Source: Phragmites australis (Eukaryota; Streptophyta; Magnoliopsida; Poales; Poaceae). Taken from it: a stretch of DNA of 64,000 nucleotides. The notes under the pieces were generated by a model. It did not search any database, was not told where the DNA came from, and was given only the letters and a program-made list of their open reading frames with translations. Shown one piece after another: positions 46,802-58,086 of the stretch (position 1 is the stretch's first letter; each line of letters opens with the position of its first letter). The stretch is from positions 24,099,501 to 24,163,500 of the forward strand of contig NC_084938.1 of NCBI RefSeq assembly GCF_958298935.1, read 5' to 3'. The translations under genes and the position numbers were made by a program.

Positions 46802-48640
46802 ATGGATTCTCATAGTGCTCCACTTTTCGATGGCACAAACTTCCCCCGGTGGAAAATTCTAATGCCTTGTTATTAGCAAGCCCGAGGGTTGGATATTTAG
46901 AGAGTCACCGAGAAAGGAATGAAACATCGCATCACCAACAAGGAGAGGAAATTAGATGTATTGGCAAAGAGTATCCTTTATCATCTATATGTGTCAATGC
47001 ATTTAATCATGTTTATTCTCTCACCAATGCATATGATATTTGAAATAGTCTGATTGAAATACATAAAGGCACAAAGAATGTGCGCAATGTGAAATATCAT
47101 GTGCTTGTTACTAAGCTCAATGGCATCAAGCAACTAACTTATAAAAATGCTAATGACATGTACTCACGTTTGAATATTCTTGTCAATGAGATCAATGGGT
47201 TATGCTTGATGCCAATTGAAGATGATCAAGTGGTTACTTCAAACTCTTCTTCCAAAGTACAAGTTAATTGTCCCCATCATTTACGACAACAATAACATCA
47301 AGAAGATGACTTCAAGTCAAGTGCTCGGCAAGATCACCATCCATAAAATGACAATGAATATAGAGATGAAATCTTTTTCCTCATCTGACACCAAGAACCT
47401 TGCTCTCACAAATAAGAAAGCTCAATGCCAACACATGAAGGCTAGGATGAGGAGACAAGAGCAAGAGCCAAGCTCAAGCGAAGATGATGGTGATCAAGAT
47501 GAAGAGAGTGATGAAGAGGATGATCAAAGTACATCAAGTGATGAAGAAATTAATCCAATGATGGTCAAGGTTTTCTCAAAGTTAGAGAAGAACATGAAGA
47601 TGATCAATGACAACGTTAATCATCCTATCTCTATTGAAGACTTGGTCAACACAATTGATCATATCAAGAAGGAGAAGAAGAAAATCAAGAATAAGAGGGA
47701 GGCAAGGGGAAGAGCCACGGCATTCGTAAGCATAGGAAGATGGGTGAGCGACGATGAAAAGTCAAGCTTAAATGATGAAAACTTTACCATTCTCCATTCC
47801 AAGAAAAGCTCTTTCTCAAGGTCGTCATCACGCAAGTCATCTCATAAGTGTCTTATGACCAAAGGTATGGATAATGATGTAAATAATGATGAAACCGATG
47901 AGGATTCTCCTTCCTACGATAAACTCCTTCATTTGATCGATGAGCAAAAAATGGCTCTTAAGAAACAATCTAAATAGCTTAAGAAATTCAATACATTTGA
48001 TGACATTCATGCTACCTTTGTTTTTAATTATGAACAATTATTGAGCAAATTCAATTTGCTAAACAAGGAGAATGATGAGGTTAAGGCTAAATTTGAGTGT
48101 ATTGAATCTCAAACTAAAGTCGCTTTGAAGCAATCTACTTCTCTATTTAATTTCAATCCTAAGGTAGATGGTTCTACTTCTTGTGATGATTTAATTGCTT
48201 TATCTAGTTCACCTTTTACAATAAGATTTGTGTTGAGAATATTGTTGTAGAATCATCTAACAACCTCATTGCACAAGAGAAAGATGAGCTTAAGTAAGAA
48301 GTGGAGAAGCTCAAGAAGGACTTGACGAGTTTAAAGGGCAAATGACATATTCAACCTCCTCAAGATAATCATACTTTCATGGTAAAGAAGCTTACGGAGA
48401 GGTCCACAATGACATGCTTCAAATACCATCAAGAAGGCCACAAGTCCTTCTAATACAAACAAGTGAAGAAGAAGACCAAGAAGAAGATGATGATGACGAA
48501 CCTCTCCAACAAGACCTCTAACCTCTACACCAATCCCAACTACAATAACATGATCAAAAACAACCACTACAAGCTCAAGAAGAAGGCAAATAGCAAGGTG
48601 GTTACACACATAGTTGGGCGAAAGGATTAGAGGTGGAACC
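46802..48640 (+). pseudogene. Copia-type gag pseudogene (UBN2/DUF4219 class)
   Basis: It starts MDSHSAPLFDGTNFPRWKIL, the typical N terminus of SIRE-like Copia gag, but meets a stop 25 codons in. Recognisable gag text continues through frame changes: LDVLAKSILYHLYVSM; YHVLVTKLNGIKQL and NDMYSRLNILVNEINGL (47080-47230); an acidic Asp/Glu/Ser-rich stretch (47440-47560); and CFKYHQEGHKSF at 48415, a CCHC knuckle whose second and last cysteines are lost. The longest open piece is 47216-47977. Confidence 0.75.
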
Positions 48641-49745
48641 AACCCATTTGGGTGCCAAAGAAGTCATCACCAATATGAAGATGTCTCAATCGGTTTCCAA
48701 AGAAGACTTATGTCCAAAGCGACTATGAGAATTTAAAGACTTAGCTCACAAGATAAAGTGAATGTTCAAGCAAAGAAGTCAAATATACCAGTTTGGACGC
48801 CTTGTCTATGATTGCATATGCTTATTTTAATTTATTGCAATACATAGTGTAGGTTTTTATATGGTATGTTGCTTTTGTTTATCTCTAACTCATGAGCAAC
48901 CTACATGGTTTATTAGTTGTAGGTTTATTTTATGACACTAGTTTTTATAATTGGTATTTTTATTGATAACAAGCACATATATCTCACAAGTATTCAACAC
49001 TTGTATGCACATTTTAGGGGGAGTATATCTTGTAGGTTATGATTTTGAGATTAACATGTGTTTCAAGTTGTATTTCTTGTAGTCTCATAGAGCAATCAAC
49101 ATATTCCCGGAGGTATGTAATGATTAAATACTTCAATTGTTATCATTGTCAAATATTTTATTTATTTAAGCTGTCTTCATGCATAATATAGCTTAAACTA
49201 CCTATATTGACACATTGTCTAATTGTGCATATGTTTCTTTCTCATCATATGTATGCATATATATAGGGAGAGTTTAGACTATATTATGTGAGTTTCATAA
49301 ATTATTATACATGTTATTTCATAGCCTATAATTGATATCATTCATTTGTAGTGATATCCATACAATTGATACCCTTTTAATTGGATCATGATTTGTGAAG
49401 CTCTCTCCCATATGCTTTAATATTTTTTTCTTTTGAGTTCAATATGTGATATAGCCTTTTTGGGAGATTATTGACAAAGGAAAAGAATTTTGATGACCAA
49501 AGTAAGATGCAAGTTGCAAGATGAACATTGTAAAGGAGAGAAGAAGAAAGCTCTTGCAAAGTCGAACAAGAGAGATAGTGGTGATGGAGAAATGTAGAGT
49601 CATAACAAAAAGGGGACTAAGTGATAAGAACATGCATCCAAGAAATATGTTAAAACTTTGTGCTCGCTTATGATCTTTATATTTGGTATCATTTATTATT
49701 TGCCACTTGATTTGGTTGTGTTGTCATCAATAAAAAAAGGGAGAT

Positions 49746-51297
49746 AATAGCGAAAATGACCCTATTAGGTCAGGATTGTGATTTTGGTGATCAATGATAA
49801 CATAATCAATGGGACTAACATGCTTGTCAAGAATATATATTAGTAGGTCTAATGGATTCAATACATAAAGAAGTCACCACAGCTAGGACAAAGTTGGACT
49901 GAATTAGAGAAGTCTCAGGAAGATTTGCCTCACCAGATAGTCCGGTGCTCTGGGTGTTAACGGATGGTCCGATGATCAAAGTATGGTAACACCGGAGTAT
50001 TTCTGTCTAGAAGGCTGAATGGAACAACCCACCGAAAAGTACGGTGATCAGAGGAAGATACACACCAGATTGTTTCCACCAGAGAATGTTGCAGCCGTGG
50101 AAGATCGAAGATCAACACGCTGAAAGGTCCGGTAATGAAGCAAGGCTACACCGGACAATACACCGCACAATGAACAGTGCAAAGAGGCAGAACAAAGTTC
50201 AAGGCATCGGATAGTCTGGTGATAAAGTGATGTGCACCGGATGCTCTCACCGGAGCAATTTACACAAAGAGGATGCAGTTGACTCGGATGGCTCAGGATA
50301 ACTCATCGGATAGTCTGGTGATGGAGATGAAGTATACACCAGAATGTCTGGTGTTCACAAAGGTTTGAGTGGGGTTCCAACGGCTAGTTTGTGAGAGTGT
50401 ATTCATCGGATGATCCGTTGTTAGTATTATTATTCTCACCGGATCATCCAGTGTTAACAATTTTTCTGAGCCGTTAGGTTAATTGCTAGTGAGCGGGTTT
50501 GAGACTATAAATACCCCTCCACTCAGTCATTTGAAGGGGTGGTATGCTGTTGAAGTCTAGAGGAAGCTTATACACACTTGATAAGACATCCAAGCCACCA
50601 AAGTGCTTAATGTGATTATCTAAGGCGATTAAGCACAATATTAATGAGTGATTAATGTTTATAAACCTAGAGAGAGTGTTGCTAGGTGATTGCTTCCTAG
50701 AGAGTGAATCAAGGAGTGATTCAACCTTGCACCAAGTGGTACATCGGCACCTTGGAGTCTTGGTGACTCACCGGCAAGCTTGTTGACCATCTGACTTGGT
50801 GTGGAGCGACGACGCGAAGTGTATACGGGGACGCGAAAACCCTTGCCTTGGTGGCTCATGCTCTGAAGTGATCACGGTGGCAAGGAACCGGAAGAGAGAC
50901 TAGTGGTGAGACCTTACCTTGGTGGTTTGGTGGCTCATCTGGGTGGAGGCATTGTCTTTGTGACTTGGTGGCTCAAGAGCTGTGGCTCAGTACCGAACGG
51001 GAGTATATCTTTTGTGGAGCTCCAACGTAGACTAAGGATAGTATTCATATCATCGATATCACGAGATAAAAATCCCTTGTACCGAGTTTGCTCTCTACCT
51101 CATTTATGTTTCTGCATTTACATTCTTGCAATTTACCTTTTTTAATAGGTTGCAAGTGCTTTGATTGGTAGAGTATATACACTAGATAAACCTATAGCAC
51201 ATTTAGATAGAAATTGATATGTGTAATTTTTAGAGCCGAATAGATTCTAAGTATCCTAATTCGTCACCCCACTCTTAGGACGTCACTAATCCCTTCA
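49746..51297 (+). repeat. 3' LTR of the gag-only element
   Basis: It aligns with the 5' LTR from TAGCGAAAATGACCCTATTA to CACTAATCCCTTCA. The first two bases read AA instead of TG. Part of the motif array (after 49960) is missing compared with the 5' copy. Confidence 0.78.
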
Positions 51298-51493
51298 GAG
51301 GGGAGGGGGAAGAGAGAGGGTAGAACGGAGGGAGGGAGTGGCCGCTGCGGCCGTCGCCAGCCGGCCTTGGTGGCGGCGGCCTCGCTGGATCTGAGAGGAG
51401 GGCTTATGGGGGCGGCAAGGGATCCCCAAGTCGCCTTACGAGCAAGATGGCTCGGGGTCGGGAGCAGCCAAGATCTATCAAAAATAAAAACGG

Positions 51494-52011
51494 TTGCAAA
51501 TAGTTATAAAAAAACACCAAAAAGATTCGAGAGCATTGACCCAAATTCAATCTACCATGCAAAAGTTTCCTAAACTGGATGCAAACAGTGAGAGAAAAAA
51601 AAAGACAGATTTTGTTGAAAATGTAAAGAGAAGAGAAAAAAAAGGGTGCTACTTTCACTATTTGGCTTCTTTTGTTTTTCATAATATACAACGTATTTGA
51701 AGTTTGATTTTTGCAGGATACTTGAACACATCATTCACTATCTAACATTTTTTTTTTTGGATTTTTTCATGACCATTTTCACTACTTCTTTAGGAGTGAT
51801 GGCTCAGTAGCACACAAACAGGTGGTAGCAATGGGTATGTTCTCATGGTGCATCAGTGGCAACTATATGCTCCGAAGTATACTCTAGAGTCATTGTTCGT
51901 TAAGCATTAATACTGAGACTAAACTCTAGCTCTTCCAGATAACGGAGCAAATGTCAATTACCTGTATCAGTATCAGCCTTGGTCTGACCTTGCAATGAAG
52001 CAAAATGACCT
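51494..52011. other. No gene seen
   Basis: This is A- and T-rich sequence between the LINE target duplicate and the tandem duplication, with poly-A and poly-T runs and no coding signal. Confidence 0.5.
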
Positions 52012-53010
52012 AGGCGGATTGGTGCGGCGCGTAGGCGCGCTCCTGTTTTTTTTTGCACAGAGCATGATAATAGAAGACAAAAAATTGAGTTTATCAATTT
52101 TGGGCATCTCAATATTTATTTATGAATTTATCAATATTTAACACATTCATTTAATTATGAGGAAAACAGTGGTACTTTCATATATGCACATAATTTTAAC
52201 ATGTAGACGACAGTAATACGAACCTAACTAAATTTTTATATTATTTTTTTGAGTTTTAGATATTTTTCTATGCATTTTAGATCATTTCAGATGATTTATC
52301 AATATAATTATTACTCCTTTTGCTATTTTTCTGGAATTTCGCAAAAACGTATGTATACGTAGACATGTATATGTGTATGTTGTGTGCGTATACATCTATG
52401 TATATATATACATATCCATATGTATGTACATACATATGTAAGACCCATATAGACAGTGCTATAGTACCTTGGCCCTAGAATCTCTAAATCTTGACCCTTT
52501 AATATAAATTAGGCGGATTGGCACACCTACGTCGCGCCCATTTTTTTCACAGAACATGACAAAAGAAGACTAAAAAAATTATGTTCACCAATTTTAAGCA
52601 TCTCAATATTTATTTATGAATTTATTAATATTTAACACATTCATTTAATTATGGAGAAAACAGTATTATTTTTATGCATGCACATAATTTTAATATGTAT
52701 ATGACAGTAATACGAATCTAACAAAATTTGTTTCATATTTTTTGAGTTTTAGATATTTTTATGTGCATTTTAGATTATTTCAACCGATTTATTAATATAA
52801 CTATTATACCTTTCGCTATTTTTCTGGAATTTTCCAAAAAATTATATTATATATGTAAATATATGGATATGTATATGCATACATACACGTATATGTACAT
52901 ATATACATATATGTATACATATACATATCTGTATCCATATATATACATTTATACATACGTAAGACCCACATAAACAGTAGCTACAATACCTTGAACCCTA
53001 GGATCACTTC
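52012..53010 (+). repeat. Two tandem copies of a 499-bp unit
   Basis: Copy 1 (52012-52510) and copy 2 (52511-about 53010) both start AGGCGGATTGG, contain GCATCTCAATATTTATTTAT and TTTTTCTGGAATTT, then a (TA)-rich tract, and end TAAGACCCA(T/C)A...ACAGT...CCTTG...CCCTA. They are clearly diverged. Confidence 0.9.
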
Positions 53011-54080
53011 AATTCTTGAAGCTTTAATAATAGTATTGATAATAATAGACTAGAATATATAGTATTGATAATAATAGACTAGCCACAAACGAAAACAATT
53101 GCAACTAGTCAATTACCAAGAAAGTTCTAGAATATTTTATCCTTTTCCCTTTTGACTTGTACAAGATACATGTAATCAGAGAATAGAAGAGGGACAAACA
53201 CGGAATATAAAGAGCAAAGAAGAGGAATCATAGCAAAACAAGAAGAATTTAGTACACGAGGAACATTTCGTTTTTTTTAATTTACGGCAATATATTTTCG
53301 ACAATTGTATTTCACTCTCTGACAACAATAGTTTAAGCGGTTGTAACTATCTAGTTGACCGCCTGCTGGTTGCATGAATCATCCTATGCACAACAACCAA
53401 CAACGTGGACAAGGTTCGCAGTATCATAATATCTGAAGAATCATATGTGTTCCTGCATCCAACACCGACCAAGATGACTGCTTGGATTCACCTGGTATTC
53501 CACCGTTCATCGGCCACTGAAAAGTAAATGCAGAACTTTATTTTTAACAAATATCACACTGAAAATCTCGAAGAATATCAGCGATTCACTAGTGATCTTC
53601 GTTTTCCAACATGTTAGTTGATCTTGAGAATACTAGGAGACTGAAACAAGACAAACAATGCTGCAACTTAAAGCTTTGCCTGAACTTCCTCCGCACGACT
53701 GATGAATAGGGCAAAAGGAGGCGTATGATTTGGATAGTCGTTTTAAGATTTATAAACTTTCCCGTCAGTATAACTTCCTGTCATCCTTTTCCCCCTTATG
53801 TAGGTGTATTAGAGGTAAAAAAGTTTGGCAAAAAGATTACTCTATCATATATGAGATACAAATTAAAGAAGAGAAGAGAATTTCACGTATATGTCTGGCC
53901 AATGACTATAAAATGAACTCGCACCTAAACTACTAGGAATGTCATTTTATACAGAGATAATCCCAGATAGGAATCCAAACCAATGCAAATGGATCACAGA
54001 TATAGAAACAAACTTACCATGGCTTATAGTGCATGAAAAAAATTTGTCAATGTATTTCTTGAGGAAAACAAGACACTTCA
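53011..54080. other. Intergenic and 3' flank of the HAD gene
   Basis: A short direct repeat, TAGTATTGATAATAATAGAC, occurs twice at about 53030 and 53060. The rest shows no recognisable coding sequence; the part next to 54080 is presumably the 3' UTR of the minus-strand gene. Confidence 0.4.
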
Positions 54081-56952
54081 CTATCCAGTAACAAGAGATT
54101 TCTGGAGCAATAGCTTGAGGCCCTCAAGCCTGTAAAGAATTAACAGCTGTAATTTATCTGACACAAAAAGAAAACTCCATTACCAAATCGGTACCTACCT
54201 CACGTTACTAAGGTCAGGATAGGTAGCAATTGCATCCTTGAAATCCTATGAAAAAGTTAGCAGATCAGGATGTCGTTCTGTTACAGCGAAAAAGAACTAG
54301 TACTAGAGATCAATCTTACTTGGCTAGCCGTTGAAGGTGTATATGTTATTATACATGACATCCCAGCTCCTTTTGCCGCCTATTAAAAGAAAAACATCTC
54401 TCGTGTTCAAAAGGATTAGTTTGGTTAATCGAATGTGTACTTGGAAGACTTACTAGTAATCCAATAACACTGTCCTCCACCACAAGACAGTTCTTGCTTT
54501 CCACACCTAATTTCTGGGTAGAACAAATAAAGTCCTTAACGTTACCAATTCTGGAAAAGCATAAGAAAAAATAGACCTTTGCTGCTATAGTACCTTTGCT
54601 GCTGTAATATATATTGTTGGATCCGGCTTCTTTAGTTTAACATCATCTCCTGCAGTAGGAAGCAATTGAGAATTGCGAGTGTTATGGGACTTCATCTTAT
54701 ATCACTACCATAACCTTACTGACTGCCAGATCCAAATAACTGCAATTGTGTATGACATAGGAGCCACCTGATATTTCACATTCGAGAAATATGATCCAAA
54801 ACATTCTCAACATTCTACTGTTTACAGGACTTACTAAACTGAAGACATTCTCAAATAAGTAACACTATAGTTTTGTATTATTTAACTTAAATGAATCACA
54901 TTGTTCATTTTTTAAGCGTTACATATGCAACTGCCATATATTTTCTTCTTTTTTGTAAATCTTTGGTGACTGTTGCGTGTAAACTTAAAAGGACTAAAGG
55001 TAAAAAGACAAGAGAACGAAAAAAGAACAACCGGAACTATACCAGCGAGGAAGCAATCCAGTCCATTAAATCGCTCCTATAAAAACCATATAAGAGTGAA
55101 AAGGAGAAATATAAACCCAGCCAATAAAATTGAAGTTTGATTTTTAGAAATATGGGAAACAAACTACTTAATTCATATTTAACTTACAAGTCCAATAAGA
55201 TTTTCGAGGCACATTATGACAGAACTTTTAGTTGCTGCAGAGCAAACCGCAAGCTTGATACCCTACACCATTGTATAAAATCACCTCAGAGCATGAAAGC
55301 TAGTTTGGATAATAAACAAATCGAATGGATGTAGTCAATTAGAATTCATTGAGGTAATGTGGTAGAAACATTAAATTTGTGGGGAAAACACTTTGCACGG
55401 AGAAAAGGAAGATATTCGAATAAGTTATATTACCGCACCCTTTACTTCATCCATTAGCTGCAAAACTCCAGGTCTGGGATCCACCTAACAATGCCGAGCC
55501 TCAAATAAGCGTGAGATGATGAGACAACGACTTTTTATGTGTATTAATTCTAGATTTTAATTGTGAGTGTAAATTCAGAAAATAATGCCAACATTGAACT
55601 TACAGTTCCAGATTTTATTATTTCTTTGTATCTCTCTGTTTTCCAGTCCTGCAAAATAAGCGGTTACTGCTGTAAATTTCATGAAATCAGAAGGTAAGAT
55701 AGTGTTAGCTGCAATAGTTTTTTTTTTCCTCAAGAACGTGCAAAAGACTTGCACACATTTTCCATTAGAAGAGGAGGAGAGTGCACAACCGAGGTACAAA
55801 GCTGGAATGGTATGAGATTCCAGTTCTTGGATAGGTGATGTGCAAAAGTATTAGAAATATAAATTGAATGATGGATTAAGAAAATAGATTATATCTGGAG
55901 AGCATACGACCTTTCAAGATAACCTTAAACTAATGCATGGCTCAAAGAATTTGCAGTTCTATCAGGGAAAACGCTAGTAATGAATTACCCTATCTGTTGT
56001 AAAACCAAAGACATGAAAGGCAGACCTGAATTATGTCAACCAACTTCTCCTTATCGGAGTCTGTCGAAGGTGGTGTCTCAAAGATCTGTGAAGAAGGCCA
56101 CCCATTCTCCCCAAAGTACCTATCAATCCCAATTCAGAATCAATATGCACACAATAACAGAAAGATCAAGTACAGAAACAGCGTGTGTTTGCAAGAATTC
56201 CGCACATGTGCTGACTGCTGACATGAAACATCACCGTATACCAACATCTATCAATCTGTCCACATTGGCATGTGCACAGCCATCCAATGAGCAATTGCAT
56301 TCTAACCCACGTGTAAAGTTGCATGCCCTGCATTGCAGGAACGCCCATGTGCACTCACGCCAAGTACGTGATCTAACAAAAAAGAAAACACAATGATGAT
56401 CAATCTTTCACAAGCGGCAGACGTGATTTGATATCCCACTAACACATAAGCGTGAACTCAATTCCAGTGCGTTTGATTAGGCAGAGCATCAAGCAAGGAC
56501 ACGGCACAAGAGCATCTCGAGCTAGTGACGCGTCGCCTGTGCATATGAAAAAAAGCATCGAACTCGCGCACGTACCACCGCATCTTGGGCTTCCCGCCGC
56601 CGATTTGGTTCTGTAGCTCGTCGTAGAAGGCCTCGTCCCAGTACAGCGGGTCGGCGGAGTCGGGCGGGCAGCGCACCCCGAAGTGCGCGAAGGCGTCGTT
56701 GTAGGCCTGACGGTGGAGGTGCTCCGACTCCAGGATGACGCCGTCGCAGTCGAAGATGAGGGCGTCGAGCGACGACGACGCGGGCGTGGAGGCCGAGGCG
56801 GAGACGACGACGAGCGGGCGCGCAGACGTGCGGCGGAGGCGCGTGGCAGGGACGCGGGAGGGGATGCGGCGGCTGAAGAAGGGGTGGCGGCGAGCGGCGG
56901 CGGAGGCGGAGGCGGAGGCGACGGCGGGGAGGACGATGGAGGTGGAAGCCAT
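54081..56952 (-). CDS. Plastid HAD-superfamily hydrolase (At4g39970-like)
   Basis: All eleven exons can be read: 56952-56576, 56119-56026, 55648-55604, 55484-55434, 55262-55188, 55076-55043, 54649-54594, 54513-54454, 54379-54320, 54245-54199 and 54129-54081. They give 315 residues in one frame. The Ala/Ser/Arg-rich N terminus (MASTSIVLPAVASASASAAA) looks like a chloroplast transit peptide. HAD motif I is DALIFDCDGVILES (nucleophile Asp68, acid/base Asp70). Then come GGGKPKMRWYFGENGWP, motif II AVCSAATKSS, motif III lysine in VKLKKPDP and motif IV VVEDSVIGL. Length and layout match the CBBY-related plastid phosphatase-like proteins exemplified by Arabidopsis At4g39970; the substrate is not evident. 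Two more upstream in-frame ATGs (56967, 56979) could extend it by 5 or 9 residues. A CCTTTGCTGCT(A/G)TA duplication straddles the exon 7 donor. It lies head to head with the Cu-ATPase gene. Confidence 0.92.
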
Positions 56953-58086
56953 CGTAGTCGGAGGCATTGGATGGATCATGGATGGAATGGAGAAGACGCG
57001 ACGATTGGTTGAAGAACGGCCGCTTATCTAACTCTTCTCGCCTTCGTTTCTTTCTTATCGAATTCGAGAGGAGGGAAATGGTGCGCATACAAATTCTAAA
57101 TGCCGAACGGTTCACTTTTACCCGTAAAATTGCAAATTGTTCGTTCCCTACAGTACAATATATGAATTTTAGATTTTTTCTAGTCATATTTTCTAAATAC
57201 ACCTTATTGAATTTTAGGTTTTGTCTAGTCATATTTTCTAAATACACCTTATTGCTATGTCATTAAAGCTTCAATTGTCAATACCAGTTATACACTTGTA
57301 GAGACGTTTCCTATGTTACCAAGTTAATTTTGGTGTGAAATGATACGTAGTAACTAGTATTTCTCTTGCATTTCATTCTTCTAACTAAATAAGTGGGCGT
57401 TACTCTATTTCAGTCATCTATTTTTTTAGCAACATACTCAGCCGAATGATCGGTATCTGACGATAAATATTCTTGAACCTCCCATCTCTGCCCTCTCTCG
57501 CACAACTGAATTTTATGATGCGTATTTTTTTTCGAGAGATGCAGCGCTATCTTTTTGCCTTTGTGAGAGAGGAAATGCTCAGTTGGTTAGTTCAAGGGTA
57601 GCGAAAATTGATCCCTAACTCTCGCACATTTATTGGTTTTATTTTAAGTGAAGTCTGTTTTTATATGGTTTTCGATAAAGATCGGGATAATGGTAAAAAT
57701 TAAAGTTTTTTTTTAAGAAACTATATTTTCGCCCTTGCCAATGTCACGCGCGTATACACGGGCGCCGTGCTTCGGAACGGCGCACCGCGAGAGCAGGTAG
57801 GCAGCAGACTGGCAGGTGGTCCGCAGTGGACGGGAGAAAGAGAAGCCCGGTCGTGCGCGTCCCCCGGCACACACTGGTGCTGCACGCAGTGCGCACCCAG
57901 CCAAAAGCCCCCAAACCCAATCCACCACCAGGTCCACCACGTTTCGCCCTCCAAACCGCCGCCTCCCATCCCAGCTCCCACCTCCCGCACTCGAAACGAC
58001 GCTGCATCCTCGCGCCGCGGGAGCAATGCGCCGGTCGCTTCACGCTACCGCCGCCACCGCTAGGTCCTTCTAGAAGCCTCCGTACG
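56953..58086. promoter_or_regulatory. Divergent promoter region between two plastid-protein genes
   Basis: This 1134-bp interval separates the two start codons and must hold both promoters. It contains a 45-bp tandem duplication (57164-57208 and 57209-57253), an AT-rich centre and a GC-rich leader before the Cu-ATPase. No TATA box is compelling in either direction. Confidence 0.55.
57164..57253 (+). repeat. 45-bp tandem duplication in the divergent promoter
   Basis: GAATTTTAGATTTTTTCTAG with the following 25 bases is repeated at once with about three differences. Confidence 0.9.

Larger units (their letters stand above)
44971..51297 (+). mobile_element. Gag-only LTR retrotransposon (TR-GAG-like), 6.3 kb
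   Basis: Two related LTRs (44971-46644 and about 49746-51297) flank a 3.1-kb interior. A primer-binding-like site follows the 5' LTR (TTGGTATTGGAGTAG, 46646-46660; the usual initiator-Met site is TGGTATCAGAGC). A polypurine tract (AAAAAAAGGGAGA) precedes the 3' LTR. Flanks are AAGGG and GAGGG (4 of 5). The interior holds only a decayed Copia-type gag; the 1.1 kb between the zinc-knuckle remnant and the 3' LTR has no protease, integrase or reverse transcriptase. Such elements depend on another element for movement. The two LTRs differ by many substitutions and an indel of about 100 bp, so it is not recent. Confidence 0.8.
44031..51479 (-). mobile_element. 5'-truncated LINE, interrupted by an LTR retrotransposon
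   Basis: Read on the minus strand the element ends TTTTTAATATAATGATACAT, AGCTCTCCTGCGGTTTTGAG and a poly-A tail (poly-T at 44031-44041), the usual 3' terminus of grass LINE elements. Its sequence runs 44031-44970 and resumes at 51298-51479 beyond the inserted LTR retrotransposon, about 1.1 kb in total. Flanking direct repeats AAAAACAAAAACTG (44017-44030) and AAAAATAAAAACGG (51480-51493) match at 12 of 14 positions, a good LINE target duplication. Only the 3' part is present, with no reverse transcriptase; open frames such as 44378-44713 are non-coding shadows. Confidence 0.75.

Noticed and set aside
53725..53936. Two overlapping small frames downstream of the HAD gene
   Set aside because: They are on the opposite strand in probable 3' flank, AT-rich and unrecognisable.
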